Positions 15,170 through 21,860 of a stretch of DNA of 21,860 nt are shown here, in pieces. Position 1 is the stretch's first letter, and each line of letters starts with the position of its first letter. Position numbers and translations under genes: made by a program. The DNA comes from JAOPZW01 sp036555665 (GTDB lineage Bacteria > Actinomycetota > Thermoleophilia > Solirubrobacterales > Solirubrobacteraceae). The notes under the pieces were generated by a model. That model saw nothing but the letters and a program-made list of their open reading frames with translations. It made no database searches and was not told the DNA's origin. Location: NCBI GenBank assembly GCA_036555665.1, contig DATBKW010000323.1, positions 1-21,860 on the forward strand, written 5' to 3'.

Positions 15170-15171
15170 CC

Positions 15172-16275
15172 GTGAAACGCGTCTTTGAAAAGCGACAGCC
15201 CACCGTCAAGTCTCTCGCCCGTGCGGGCGACGTCGACGGGCTGATCAAGGCCGCAGGTCATGCGGAGCTCGCCGCCGGCCCCGAGGGCGCGACCTTCGAC
15301 GTCGGTGCTCGCGTTCGCGAGGAGGCCCTACTCGCGTTGCGTGACCTGGCGCTCGATCGCGCAGGTGAAGCGTTTGCCACGGCGCTTGCCGACTCGTCCG
15401 ACCGGGTCAGGTGCGCGGCTATCGTGGCGCTGTACGAGCGCGGAGACGCGGACCTGCTCGCGGACGCGATCCCCGGACTGCCCGCCGAGGCGGGCGAGTC
15501 GCGCTCGCTTGCCGAGCGGGCGCTGTTCGAGCTGCATAGCGCCGGAAGCAGCAGCAGGCTGGCGGATGCCCTCGTCCACAGGCACGACCTCCTCCCGCTC
15601 AGCGACGAGGACGAGGCGCTCGTGCCGGCCCTGCTCGGCGCCGAACAGCGGCCGGAAGCCTTGACAGAGGTGGTGCAGGTGCTGGTTTCGGCGCTCACGC
15701 ACCAGTCGGATATCGTGGCCGAGCGGGCCGAGGGCCTGCTCGTGCGTCTGGGAACCGCCGGCACGGATGCCCTGCTTGAGGAGCTCGCCGACGGCGCGGC
15801 GCCGCACAGGGCGGCCACCGTGCTCGGCGACATCAGAGACCCGCGCGCGCTGCAGCCGCTCGTGGAGGCGCTCTCGCACCCGGATCCTCGGGTCCGAAGC
15901 CAGAGCTGCTTTGCGCTCGGCGAGCTACGCGACCCCGCGGCCATCGAGCCGCTCGTGAACGCCACAGGCGACCCGGAGCACGAGGTTCGCGTTGTTGCCA
16001 GTACGGCGCTGGACGGCATGGGGACCGCCGCCATCGCCGCGAGCGTGGCCGCGCTGCTGCGGCCGATGCTCAGCGAGGCCCTCGGTGCACAGAACGTGCC
16101 GAGGAGGCGCTCGAATGCCGGTGCGGGTTCGGCGCGCGACCAGCTCGCAGGCAGGAAGCGGGCGACCGCCACGGAGCCCGGCAGTTCAGAGGCAAACGGC
16201 GCCACGCGGCCCGCGAGCGCCTCCGATGACGCGGGCTCCGTCGAGCCGCGTCGCCGTGCACAGCCGCGCGGCTGA
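15172..16275 (+). CDS. HEAT-repeat protein, first gene of the acyl-ligase/decarboxylase operon
   Basis: A protein of about 367 residues built from alpha-helical HEAT/armadillo-like repeats (about 20-310). The best repeats read DPRALQPLVEALSHPDPRVR, then RDPAAIEPLVNATGDPEHEVR. It has no signal peptide or transmembrane segment, so it is probably a cytoplasmic scaffold. The last about 55 residues are Ser/Ala/Arg-rich and likely disordered. GTG 15172 is proposed because the sequence becomes protein-like there (KRVFEKRQPTVKSLARAGD), but no Shine-Dalgarno supports it; GTG 15133 is an alternative. Similar PBS-lyase-type HEAT proteins often hold enzyme complexes together. It is followed after 27 nt by the GNAT-like gene, and five genes then run on the same strand. 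Confidence 0.78.
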   Translation: MKRVFEKRQPTVKSLARAGDVDGLIKAAGHAELAAGPEGATFDVGARVREEALLALRDLALDRAGEAFATALADSSDRVRCAAIVALYERGDADLLADAIPGLPAEAGESRSLAERALFELHSAGSSSRLADALVHRHDLLPLSDEDEALVPALLGAEQRPEALTEVVQVLVSALTHQSDIVAERAEGLLVRLGTAGTDALLEELADGAAPHRAATVLGDIRDPRALQPLVEALSHPDPRVRSQSCFALGELRDPAAIEPLVNATGDPEHEVRVVASTALDGMGTAAIAASVAALLRPMLSEALGAQNVPRRRSNAGAGSARDQLAGRKRATATEPGSSEANGATRPASASDDAGSVEPRRRAQPRG

Positions 16276-16302
16276 CGAGGCGGCTCGGCCTCCGCAAGTC
16301 CG

Positions 16303-17241
16303 GTGAGCACGGTGGCGTTGATCAATCAGGGTGCGATGCCTCACGACCAGCTGCACAACGACCAAGCAACGGCGGTGAGCGTGGCCGCCGGGGTGCGGGT
16401 AGTGCCCATCACCGACGACGACGTACGCCGCGTGGCAGAGTTTCTGCACGCGGTGGACAGGCGCGTCTCAGCCGATGCCTGGACGGCCGCGGTCAACGTG
16501 CCCTGGGAGGTCGAGAAGCCGAACGCCGGCTTCATGCTGCTCGACGCGGACGACGTCGTAGGCGTGCAGCTCGCGTTCTACTCGGAACGCATGCTGAGCG
16601 GCACCCGCGAGCGCTTCTGCAACCTCGGCGCCTGGTACGTGTCGCCCGGCTATCGCTTCCACGCGCTGCGTCTGCTCAAGGCGGTGCTGCGCCAGGAGGG
16701 CTACCACTTCACGGACCTGTCGCCGAGCGGGAACGTCGTCGGCGTCAACGAGAAGCTCAGCTTCCGCTTTCTCGACACGACGACCGCGCTGGTCCCCAAC
16801 CTTCCCTGGCCGACCTTGCCCCGCCGCGATCGCATCAGTTCCGACCCGGCGCTGATCGAACGCACCGTCACCGGCGCCGATCTCAAGCTCTACAGGGACC
16901 ACGTCGCCACCGGAGCGGCTCGCCATGTCGTGCTGATCCGTGGCGACGAGTGGTGCTACGTCATGTTCCGCCGCGACCGACGCAAGGGGCTGCCGCTGTT
17001 CGCGAGCGTTCTCTACGTGAGCAACCCGGCTCTCTTCCGGGCGATGGCACGGCCCTTCGCACGCCATCTGCTGCTGCACCACCGTGCGCTCGGAACGCTC
17101 GCGGAGGAGCGGGTCGTCGGCTGCCGGCCGCGGCCGTCACTGAGGCTGCGGTCGCCCCGGCGAAAGATGTTCCGCAGCCCCAACCTCGCCCCCGCGCAGA
17201 TCGACTACCTCTACAGCGAGCTGGTCTGCGTCTCATGGTGA
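16303..17241 (+). CDS. GNAT-like acyltransferase
   Basis: A 312-residue protein. The first about 160 residues have a GNAT-like pattern: VRVVPITDDDVRRVAEFLH, then GVQLAFYSERM, then NLGAWYVSPGYRFHALRLLKAVL, where the last block corresponds to the acyl-CoA-binding strand and helix, with YRFHALRLL in place of the usual Q/RxxGxG/A loop. Residues about 180-312 are a second basic region (PRRKMFRSPNL near the end) that I do not recognise. A plausible role is transfer of an acyl group, possibly made by the downstream ligase, onto an amine, possibly from the downstream decarboxylase. GTG 16303 is the longest start; ATG 16336 is an alternative, and neither has a strong Shine-Dalgarno. The spacing to the HEAT gene (27 nt) and the ligase gene (33 nt) supports one operon. 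Confidence 0.7.
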   Translation: MSTVALINQGAMPHDQLHNDQATAVSVAAGVRVVPITDDDVRRVAEFLHAVDRRVSADAWTAAVNVPWEVEKPNAGFMLLDADDVVGVQLAFYSERMLSGTRERFCNLGAWYVSPGYRFHALRLLKAVLRQEGYHFTDLSPSGNVVGVNEKLSFRFLDTTTALVPNLPWPTLPRRDRISSDPALIERTVTGADLKLYRDHVATGAARHVVLIRGDEWCYVMFRRDRRKGLPLFASVLYVSNPALFRAMARPFARHLLLHHRALGTLAEERVVGCRPRPSLRLRSPRRKMFRSPNLAPAQIDYLYSELVCVSW

Positions 17242-17274
17242 GCCCGAAGGACCCAGTGAGGAGATAGAAACGAG

Positions 17275-18840
17275 ATGCGAACGCAGCTGCACCAGATGGT
17301 CGCCCAGATGGCGGCGAGCCGCCCCGAGGCACCGGCGCTGACGATCAAGGACACGACCGTCAGCTACGCCGAGCTCTGGGATGAGACGCGCGCTTTCGCG
17401 GCGGGGCTGAATCGGATCGGGCTCGGCCGCAGCGAGCGCGTCGCCGTTTACCTCGACAAGCAGATCGAGACGGTGGCGTCCATGTTCGGAACGTCGGCGG
17501 CGGCCGGCGCGTTCGTCCCGATCAACCCGTTGCTGCGCGCGCAGCAGGTCGGCTACATCGTCAACGACTGCAGCGTCCGAGTGCTCGTGACCTCGCCGGA
17601 GCGGCTCGAGACGCTCGAGGACGAACTCCAGCAGTGCCCTTCGGTCGAGCACGTGATCCTGGTCGCCGGAGGGGCCAAGCCCGCCGGCAGGCCTGAGTAC
17701 GCGGTGCACTCGTGGGACGACTTCCTGGGCACGGCTGACGCGTCCGAGCCGAACGTGATCGACATCGACATGGCGGCGATCTTCTACACGTCGGGCAGCA
17801 CCGGAAAGCCCAAGGGGGTCGTGCTGTCCCATCGCAACCTGATCTCGGGTGGCGAGAGCGTCAGCCAGTACTTGGGCAACCACGAGGACGACTGCATCCT
17901 CGCGGCCCTGCCGCTCAGCTTCGACGCCGGATTCAGCCAGCTGACGACCGGGTTCACGGTCGGAGCCCATGTCGTCCTGGTCAACTACCTGCTCCCGCGC
18001 GACGTGGTGCGGCTTTGCGAAAAGCACCAGGTCACAGGCCTCACCTGCGTGCCGCCGCTGTGGCTCCAGCTCGCCGACCAGACCTGGCCGGCGGAGGCGA
18101 CGAGGAGCATGCGCTACTTCGCCAACACGGGCGGCCGCATGCCGAAGTCGACGCTCGACCGGCTGCGCGCGATCTTCCCGCAGGCCAAGCCCTACCTCAT
18201 GTACGGGCTCACCGAGGCGTTTCGCTCGACGTATCTAGACCCGGGCGAGGTGGACCGCCGGCCCGACTCGATCGGCAAGGCGATCCCGAACGCGGAAATC
18301 CTCGTGGTGCGCGAGGACGGCTCGGTGTGCGACCCGGGCGAGCAGGGCGAGCTGGTGCATCGCGGAGCGCTCGTGGCGATGGGCTACTGGAACGACGCGG
18401 AGCGGACCGCCGAGCGGTTCAAGCCGGCGCCCGGTCGTGACGGCGCGATCTGCACCACCGAGACGGCGGTCTTCTCGGGCGATCTGGTCCGCCGTGACGA
18501 GGAGGGCTTCCTCTACTTCGTCGGGCGGAAGGACGAGATGATCAAGACCTCGGGGTACCGCGTGAGCCCGACCGAGATCGAGGAGGTCGCCTACGGCACC
18601 GGGCTCGTCGGCGACGCGGTTGCGCTCGGCGTGGACGACGAGCGGCTCGGCCAGCACATCCTGCTCGCCGTGAGCCCCGCCAACGGGCATGTCGAGCCCG
18701 AGGAGCTGTTGGCGGTCCTGCGCCGAGAGCTTCCGCGCTACATGGTGCCCAAGCACGTCGTGGTGCAGCCGTCCCTCCCGCGCTCGCCAAACGGCAAGTT
18801 CGACCGCAACCTGCTCCGCCAGGAGCTGGTGCAGCCATGA
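17275..18840 (+). CDS. AMP-forming acyl-CoA ligase, resembling the exosortase A-associated family
   Basis: A 521-residue ANL-superfamily ligase that activates a carboxylic acid with ATP to an acyl-adenylate and then a thioester. Motifs are YTSGSTGKPKG (171-181), YGLTE (310-314), GD with Asp403, GRKDEMIKTSGYRVSP (hinge region), and PNGK with catalytic Lys508. There is no carrier-protein domain. The overall sequence resembles the group annotated TIGR03098 (acyl-CoA ligase, exosortase A-associated); this is from memory and not tested. A strong Shine-Dalgarno (GAGGAG) lies about 12 nt before the ATG. The stop overlaps the next start in ATGA, giving translational coupling to the decarboxylase. The substrate is not predictable. 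Confidence 0.93.
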   Translation: MRTQLHQMVAQMAASRPEAPALTIKDTTVSYAELWDETRAFAAGLNRIGLGRSERVAVYLDKQIETVASMFGTSAAAGAFVPINPLLRAQQVGYIVNDCSVRVLVTSPERLETLEDELQQCPSVEHVILVAGGAKPAGRPEYAVHSWDDFLGTADASEPNVIDIDMAAIFYTSGSTGKPKGVVLSHRNLISGGESVSQYLGNHEDDCILAALPLSFDAGFSQLTTGFTVGAHVVLVNYLLPRDVVRLCEKHQVTGLTCVPPLWLQLADQTWPAEATRSMRYFANTGGRMPKSTLDRLRAIFPQAKPYLMYGLTEAFRSTYLDPGEVDRRPDSIGKAIPNAEILVVREDGSVCDPGEQGELVHRGALVAMGYWNDAERTAERFKPAPGRDGAICTTETAVFSGDLVRRDEEGFLYFVGRKDEMIKTSGYRVSPTEIEEVAYGTGLVGDAVALGVDDERLGQHILLAVSPANGHVEPEELLAVLRRELPRYMVPKHVVVQPSLPRSPNGKFDRNLLRQELVQP

Positions 18841-20057
18841 GCGAAGGGCCCGTGACGGCGATTCGCCCCGCTAGCTGCCAGGAAGTCGGCGGCGTTCCGC
18901 TGGGGCTGCTCGCGGAGCGCGTCGGCTCGACGCCGTTCTTCGCCTACGACCGGCGGCTGCTGACAGAGCGGGTCGCAGCGCTGAAGTCCGCGCTGCCTGA
19001 TGACGTCAAGCTCGGTTACGCGATCAAGGCAAACCCGATGCCGGCGCTGGTCCAGCATCTGAGCGGACTCGTCGACTCGTTCGACGTCGCTTCGGCCGGC
19101 GAGCTGAGGGTCGCGCTCGACACTCCGATGCCGGCCGAACGGGTGAGCTTCGCCGGCCCAGGGAAGACGCTCGCTGAGCTCAACCAGGCAGTTGCTGCCG
19201 GTGCGACGATCGAGCTGGAGTCCGAAACCGAGGCGGCGCGGGTGGCGGACGTCGGCGAGCGGCTCGGAGTTCGGCCTCGCGTCGCAGTCCGCGTCAACCC
19301 GGACTTCAGGGTCAAGGGCTCGGGAATGCGCATGGGCGGCGGTCCCCAGCAGTTCGGGGTCGACGCCGAACGGGTGCCCGCGCTGCTGGCAACCCTGACC
19401 CGAACCGACGTGGAACTCCTCGGGTTCCACATCTTCGCCGGCTCGCAGAACCTGAATGCGGAGATCCTCTGCGAGGCCCAGCGGGCGACCGTCGCCCTCG
19501 CCCTCCGCCTCGCCGAGCACAGCCCGACGCCCGTCGAGTACCTGAACATCGGCGGCGGTTTCGGGATCCCGTACTCCGACCGCGACACGCCGCTCGATCT
19601 CAATGCCATCGGCGAGAACCTCGCAGGCCTGATGGCTGATGCCGTCCGCCCCAACCTGCCTTCTGCCCGCGTCGTGGTCGAGCTTGGTCGGTACATCGTC
19701 GGCGAGTGTGGGGTGTACGTGACCCGGATCGTCGATCGCAAGGAGTCGCGCGGGAAGGTCTTCCTGGTCGTCGACGGTGGGCTCCACCACCAGCTCGCCG
19801 CGTCGGGCAACTTCGGCCAGGTGATCCGCCGCAACTACCCGGTCGCGATCGCCGGCGCCGCAGCCGACACGGACACGGAAGAGGTCACCGTCGTCGGGTG
19901 CCTGTGCACGCCGCTCGACCTGCTGGCCGACGACGTCACCCTGCCTCGCGCAGGCATCGGTGACCTCGTCGTCATCTTCCAGGCCGGCGCCTACGGGCTG
20001 ACTGCGAGCCCCACCGCCTTCCTCAGCCATCCTGCTCCCGTCGAGGTGCTGGTCTAG
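18837..20057 (+). CDS. PLP-dependent decarboxylase (type III fold), resembling the exosortase A-associated family
   Basis: A 406-residue member of the alanine-racemase-like decarboxylase family, which includes diaminopimelate and ornithine decarboxylases. The PLP lysine is Lys64 (YAIKANP). Other marks are SFDVASAGEL, GFHIFAGSQ, the phosphate-binding NIGGGFG, ELGRYIVGECG, and the GCLCTPLD active-site segment with Cys357 and Asp361. GLHHQLAASGNFG is typical of TIGR03099-type enzymes, which differ from LysA. The likely reaction is decarboxylation of a (di)amino acid to an amine. The start overlaps the ligase stop (ATGA), and its TAG overlaps the next GTG by one base, so the three genes are translationally coupled. 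A dedicated LysA for lysine synthesis cannot be excluded, but the context argues against it. Confidence 0.93.
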   Translation: MSEGPVTAIRPASCQEVGGVPLGLLAERVGSTPFFAYDRRLLTERVAALKSALPDDVKLGYAIKANPMPALVQHLSGLVDSFDVASAGELRVALDTPMPAERVSFAGPGKTLAELNQAVAAGATIELESETEAARVADVGERLGVRPRVAVRVNPDFRVKGSGMRMGGGPQQFGVDAERVPALLATLTRTDVELLGFHIFAGSQNLNAEILCEAQRATVALALRLAEHSPTPVEYLNIGGGFGIPYSDRDTPLDLNAIGENLAGLMADAVRPNLPSARVVVELGRYIVGECGVYVTRIVDRKESRGKVFLVVDGGLHHQLAASGNFGQVIRRNYPVAIAGAAADTDTEEVTVVGCLCTPLDLLADDVTLPRAGIGDLVVIFQAGAYGLTASPTAFLSHPAPVEVLV

Positions 20058-21229
20058 TGACGACGCTCTTCGTTGTGCTCGCAGTTGCGCTCGGGCTTCC
20101 CGGCCTCGCGGCGGCCGTGCACCTTGGCCTTCTGGCGGCGGCCTCGCTGTTCTATCGCGAGCGACGCCCGCAGGCCGAGGACGGGCTCCGCTTCCTCGTG
20201 CTCATCCCGGCCCACGACGAGGCGTCCGTCATCGGCGAGTGCCTCGCTTCCATTGGCGCTGACAAGCGTGCGAGGGACCTCGTGCTGGTCGTCGCTGACC
20301 GCTGCACGGACGAGACTGCCTCGATCGCCCGCCGGTTCGGCGCCTCGGCGCTCGAGCGCGGACCGGAGGAGGAGCCCGGTCGCGCAGCTGCCCGGCAAGC
20401 TGGGCTGGAGTACGCACGGGCACTCGAATGGGATGCCGTCGTGATGCTCGACGCCGATTCCGTGATCGAGCCCGGGTTCTTCGATGCCTGTGAGCGGGCC
20501 CTTGCCACCGGAGTTGACGCGGTGCAGGCGCGCAGCGAGAGCAAGCGGGGCCGCACCCTTGCGACCGAGGCCTCCCTCGCCGCGTTCGCCCTCCAGGGCA
20601 TCACCCTTCCGCGCGGCCGCGACCGCCTGGGACTCTCGGTGCGCCTGCGCGGCACCGGGATGGCGATCCGCCGGCCCCTGGCCCTCGCGCACCGCTTCCG
20701 GGCGCCCGCCTCGGAAGATCTCCATTTCACCCTCGACCTCATGCTGGATGGGGTCCGGTGCCGACATGTCGATGCCGCGCGGCTGCGCTCAGAGGGCGAG
20801 AGCCGCTGGAGCACATTCGGTGGGCAGAAGGTCCGCTACGAGGCCGGGCGGATCGCTGCGGCACGGAGCTACGTGCCGCGACTCCTCGGACGGGCGTTCC
20901 ATAAACGCGACGCTGCATGCCTCGAGGCGGCCTGGTTCCTGGCCACCCCTCCCTTTGCGCTGGCCGCGCTTTCTGTCCTGGCAGGCCTGACGCTCGCCGC
21001 GATCGCCCAGGCGTGGGTGGTAGCCGCGATCTTCGGCGCCGGACTTGTGACGCTTACGCTGGTCATCCTCATCGGGCTGATCCAGGCCCGGGCCGGTCTC
21101 CGCACGTGGCTCGCACTGCTCGCCGCTCCTTGGTATCTGGGGTGGAAGGCGATCATCCAGCTGCGCGCCTTGGCCAGCGTGCTGCGGCGAGACGACTACT
21201 ACCCGCCCACCGCGCGCGCCCAGAAGTAG
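20057..21229 (+). CDS. Membrane glycosyltransferase, family 2
   Basis: A 390-residue protein. An N-terminal hydrophobic helix (about 3-32) is followed by a cytosolic GT-A domain with PAHDEASVIG (51-60), Asp81 in ADRCTDETA, the metal-binding DAD (132-134), the acceptor-base ED (220-221) and QKVRY (257-261), a variant of QxxRW. Two or three transmembrane helices follow (about 285-355). This is the layout of processive or undecaprenyl-linked GT2 enzymes, which transfer a sugar from a nucleotide donor at the inner face of the membrane. The start is GTG within TAGTG, overlapping the decarboxylase stop. It is the last gene of the operon. Donor and acceptor are unknown; the upstream enzymes suggest that the acceptor or product carries an acylated amine. 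Confidence 0.92.
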   Translation: MTTLFVVLAVALGLPGLAAAVHLGLLAAASLFYRERRPQAEDGLRFLVLIPAHDEASVIGECLASIGADKRARDLVLVVADRCTDETASIARRFGASALERGPEEEPGRAAARQAGLEYARALEWDAVVMLDADSVIEPGFFDACERALATGVDAVQARSESKRGRTLATEASLAAFALQGITLPRGRDRLGLSVRLRGTGMAIRRPLALAHRFRAPASEDLHFTLDLMLDGVRCRHVDAARLRSEGESRWSTFGGQKVRYEAGRIAAARSYVPRLLGRAFHKRDAACLEAAWFLATPPFALAALSVLAGLTLAAIAQAWVVAAIFGAGLVTLTLVILIGLIQARAGLRTWLALLAAPWYLGWKAIIQLRALASVLRRDDYYPPTARAQK

Positions 21230-21243
21230 CCCTTGAGTACGTC

Positions 21244-21255
21244 GCCCATCTGGGC
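21244..21255 (+). terminator. Weak hairpin after the glycosyltransferase
   Basis: GCCC-ATCT-GGGC, a 4-bp stem with a tetraloop, followed by CTTCTT, 14 nt after the glycosyltransferase stop. The stem is short, but the pyrimidine-rich tail and the position fit an operon terminator. Confidence 0.3.
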
Positions 21256-21332
21256 CTTCTTGGAGGCTTGAGGGCTGCCCAGGCACTCTCAGTCCCAAGC
21301 AGGACGCCGGATGCGACCCCACACCAACGCTG

Positions 21333-21745
21333 TCAAGACCGTGAAATGCGCCCGTAGGTCCATTCCTCGGCGCGGGCGCGGTCGACGAGCCTGGGTAGCG
21401 CCCGCGCGGCGGCGGGCGCCTTGCGCTGGTCGGAACAGGCGCGTGAGCTCGCCCGTCGGACGGCTCGTGCGATCAGTTGGTCATAGCGGGCGAGCGACCG
21501 CACGTTGGCCACAGGTGGCTGCGCATCGCGGCCGGCCTTCAGCGCGCGGTCGTGCTCGAGCGCGGTTTTCGTACGGAGCTTCGCGCACGAGCGGCGGTTG
21601 CCGGCAGGCAGCTCACCGGTGTCCAGCGCCACCGCCGCGACGTCGCTGCCGGTGACCATCGTCTCGATGCGTCGGCCGACGAGCCGGGTTTCAGCGAATA
21701 GTCGTCGGTGTCAACCCGCAGCTAGTGGGTCTTCTCGTGACGTTG
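21333..21745 (-). pseudogene. istA: IS21-family istA-istB remnant
   Basis: Minus-strand translation shows the C-terminal part of an IS21-type transposase: HEKTH-stop-LRVDTDDYSLKP, then after a one-base frame change LVGRRIETMVTGSDVAAVAL, DTGELPAGNRRSCAKLRTKT, ALEHDRAL and LARYDQLIA. It runs without a stop into ALPRLVDRARAEEWTY, which resembles the beginning of the IstB helper ATPase, and then ends near 21333. The in-frame TAG (about 21722-21724), the frameshift near 21685 and the missing rest of both genes show that this is dead. The order istA then istB matches intact IS21 elements. No intact terminal repeat could be assigned. Confidence 0.75.
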
Positions 21746-21749
21746 CGCC

Positions 21750-21860
21750 GGAAACCCCGGGATGCCGGCGCCGTCAGGCAAGGACGCAGACCCGAAGGAA
21801 TGCCGAGGCATTTCGAGGGTCGAGGACGCCGCCTGGCGGTGATCGGCGCCCGGGGTTTCC
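21750..21860. repeat. 111-nt imperfect palindrome at the window end
   Basis: Outer arms GGAAACCCCGGG (21750-21761) and CCCGGGGTTTCC (21849-21860) are perfect 12-bp inverted repeats. Inside, CGCCGTCAGGC pairs with GCCTGGCGGTG (two G-U pairs in the RNA), then ACCC with GGGT, then AATGCC with GGCATT around the centre. A 10x10 internal loop separates the second and third stems, and both loop strands contain AGGACGC. The whole can fold as one long rod-like hairpin. It directly abuts the IS21 remnant. It may continue past the window. No known RNA family was recognised. Confidence 0.6.

Noticed and set aside
13953..15188. A 411-residue plus-strand open frame opposite the nucleotidyltransferase-like gene
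   Set aside because: Composition is shadow-like, and the minus strand has clear family features (KAIVLAG, ANKP, hexapeptide repeats).
21750..21860. SRP RNA, integron attC site or known riboswitch as identity for the palindrome
   Set aside because: The SRP GGAA-capped conserved loop is not in a matching stem, the attC core sequences are absent, and I could not match any riboswitch core by eye.
1..21860. CRISPR arrays, tRNA or rRNA genes
   Set aside because: I saw no regularly spaced direct repeats and no tRNA or rRNA signature. A tool search could still find a divergent tRNA.

Overview
The window is GC-rich (about 70%) bacterial DNA with strongly GC-biased third codon positions. Gene content is actinobacterial: a SARP/AfsR-type ATPase regulator, a SigG-like ECF sigma factor with a C-terminal SnoaL-like domain, a LuxR-type regulator paired with a second ECF sigma factor, a DHA2-type MFS exporter, a class I-like PPK2, and several genes whose -10-like hexamer sits only 6-9 nt before the start codon (possible leaderless transcripts). 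An Actinomycetota host is likely. A Thermoleophilia (Solirubrobacter/Conexibacter-like) host is only a guess, because no rRNA or other phylogenetic marker is present.

Layout. (a) 1-435: no confident gene. (b) 436-1530, minus strand: a lipoprotein SGNH/GDSL hydrolase and a small secreted protein, divergent from a large SARP-type regulator (1670-4684, plus). (c) 4962-9435, minus strand: a LysR regulator with a dyad operator at its own promoter, a transketolase and an MFS exporter. (d) 9507-10511: the SigG-like sigma factor, whose stop codon directly abuts that of a convergent secreted repeat protein (10512-11510, minus). (e) 11560-12414: PPK2, minus. (f) 12616-13998, plus: a LuxR-type regulator with a degenerate receiver, then an ECF sigma factor, behind an unusual leader of C-runs and G-runs. 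(g) 14013-15032, minus: a nucleotidyltransferase-like protein with a damaged signature motif. (h) 15172-21229, plus: a tightly packed five-gene operon of a HEAT-repeat protein, a GNAT-like acyltransferase, an AMP-forming acyl ligase, a PLP-dependent decarboxylase and a membrane GT2 glycosyltransferase. (i) 21333-21745: a decayed IS21-family istA-istB remnant, followed by a 111-nt imperfect palindrome that reaches the window end.

The most interesting part is (h). The ligase and decarboxylase resemble the pair normally annotated as 'exosortase A system-associated' in proteobacterial exopolysaccharide loci. Here they sit in a probable actinobacterial operon with a GNAT-like protein, a HEAT protein and a glycosyltransferase, and no exosortase, PEP-CTERM protein or carrier protein is visible. 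A plausible reading is a pathway in which the ligase activates an acyl or amino acid, the decarboxylase makes an amine, the GNAT-like enzyme joins the two, and the GT2 adds a sugar at the membrane. This is inference. The second notable unit is (f), whose G-rich Shine-Dalgarno sequence could be masked by upstream C-runs.
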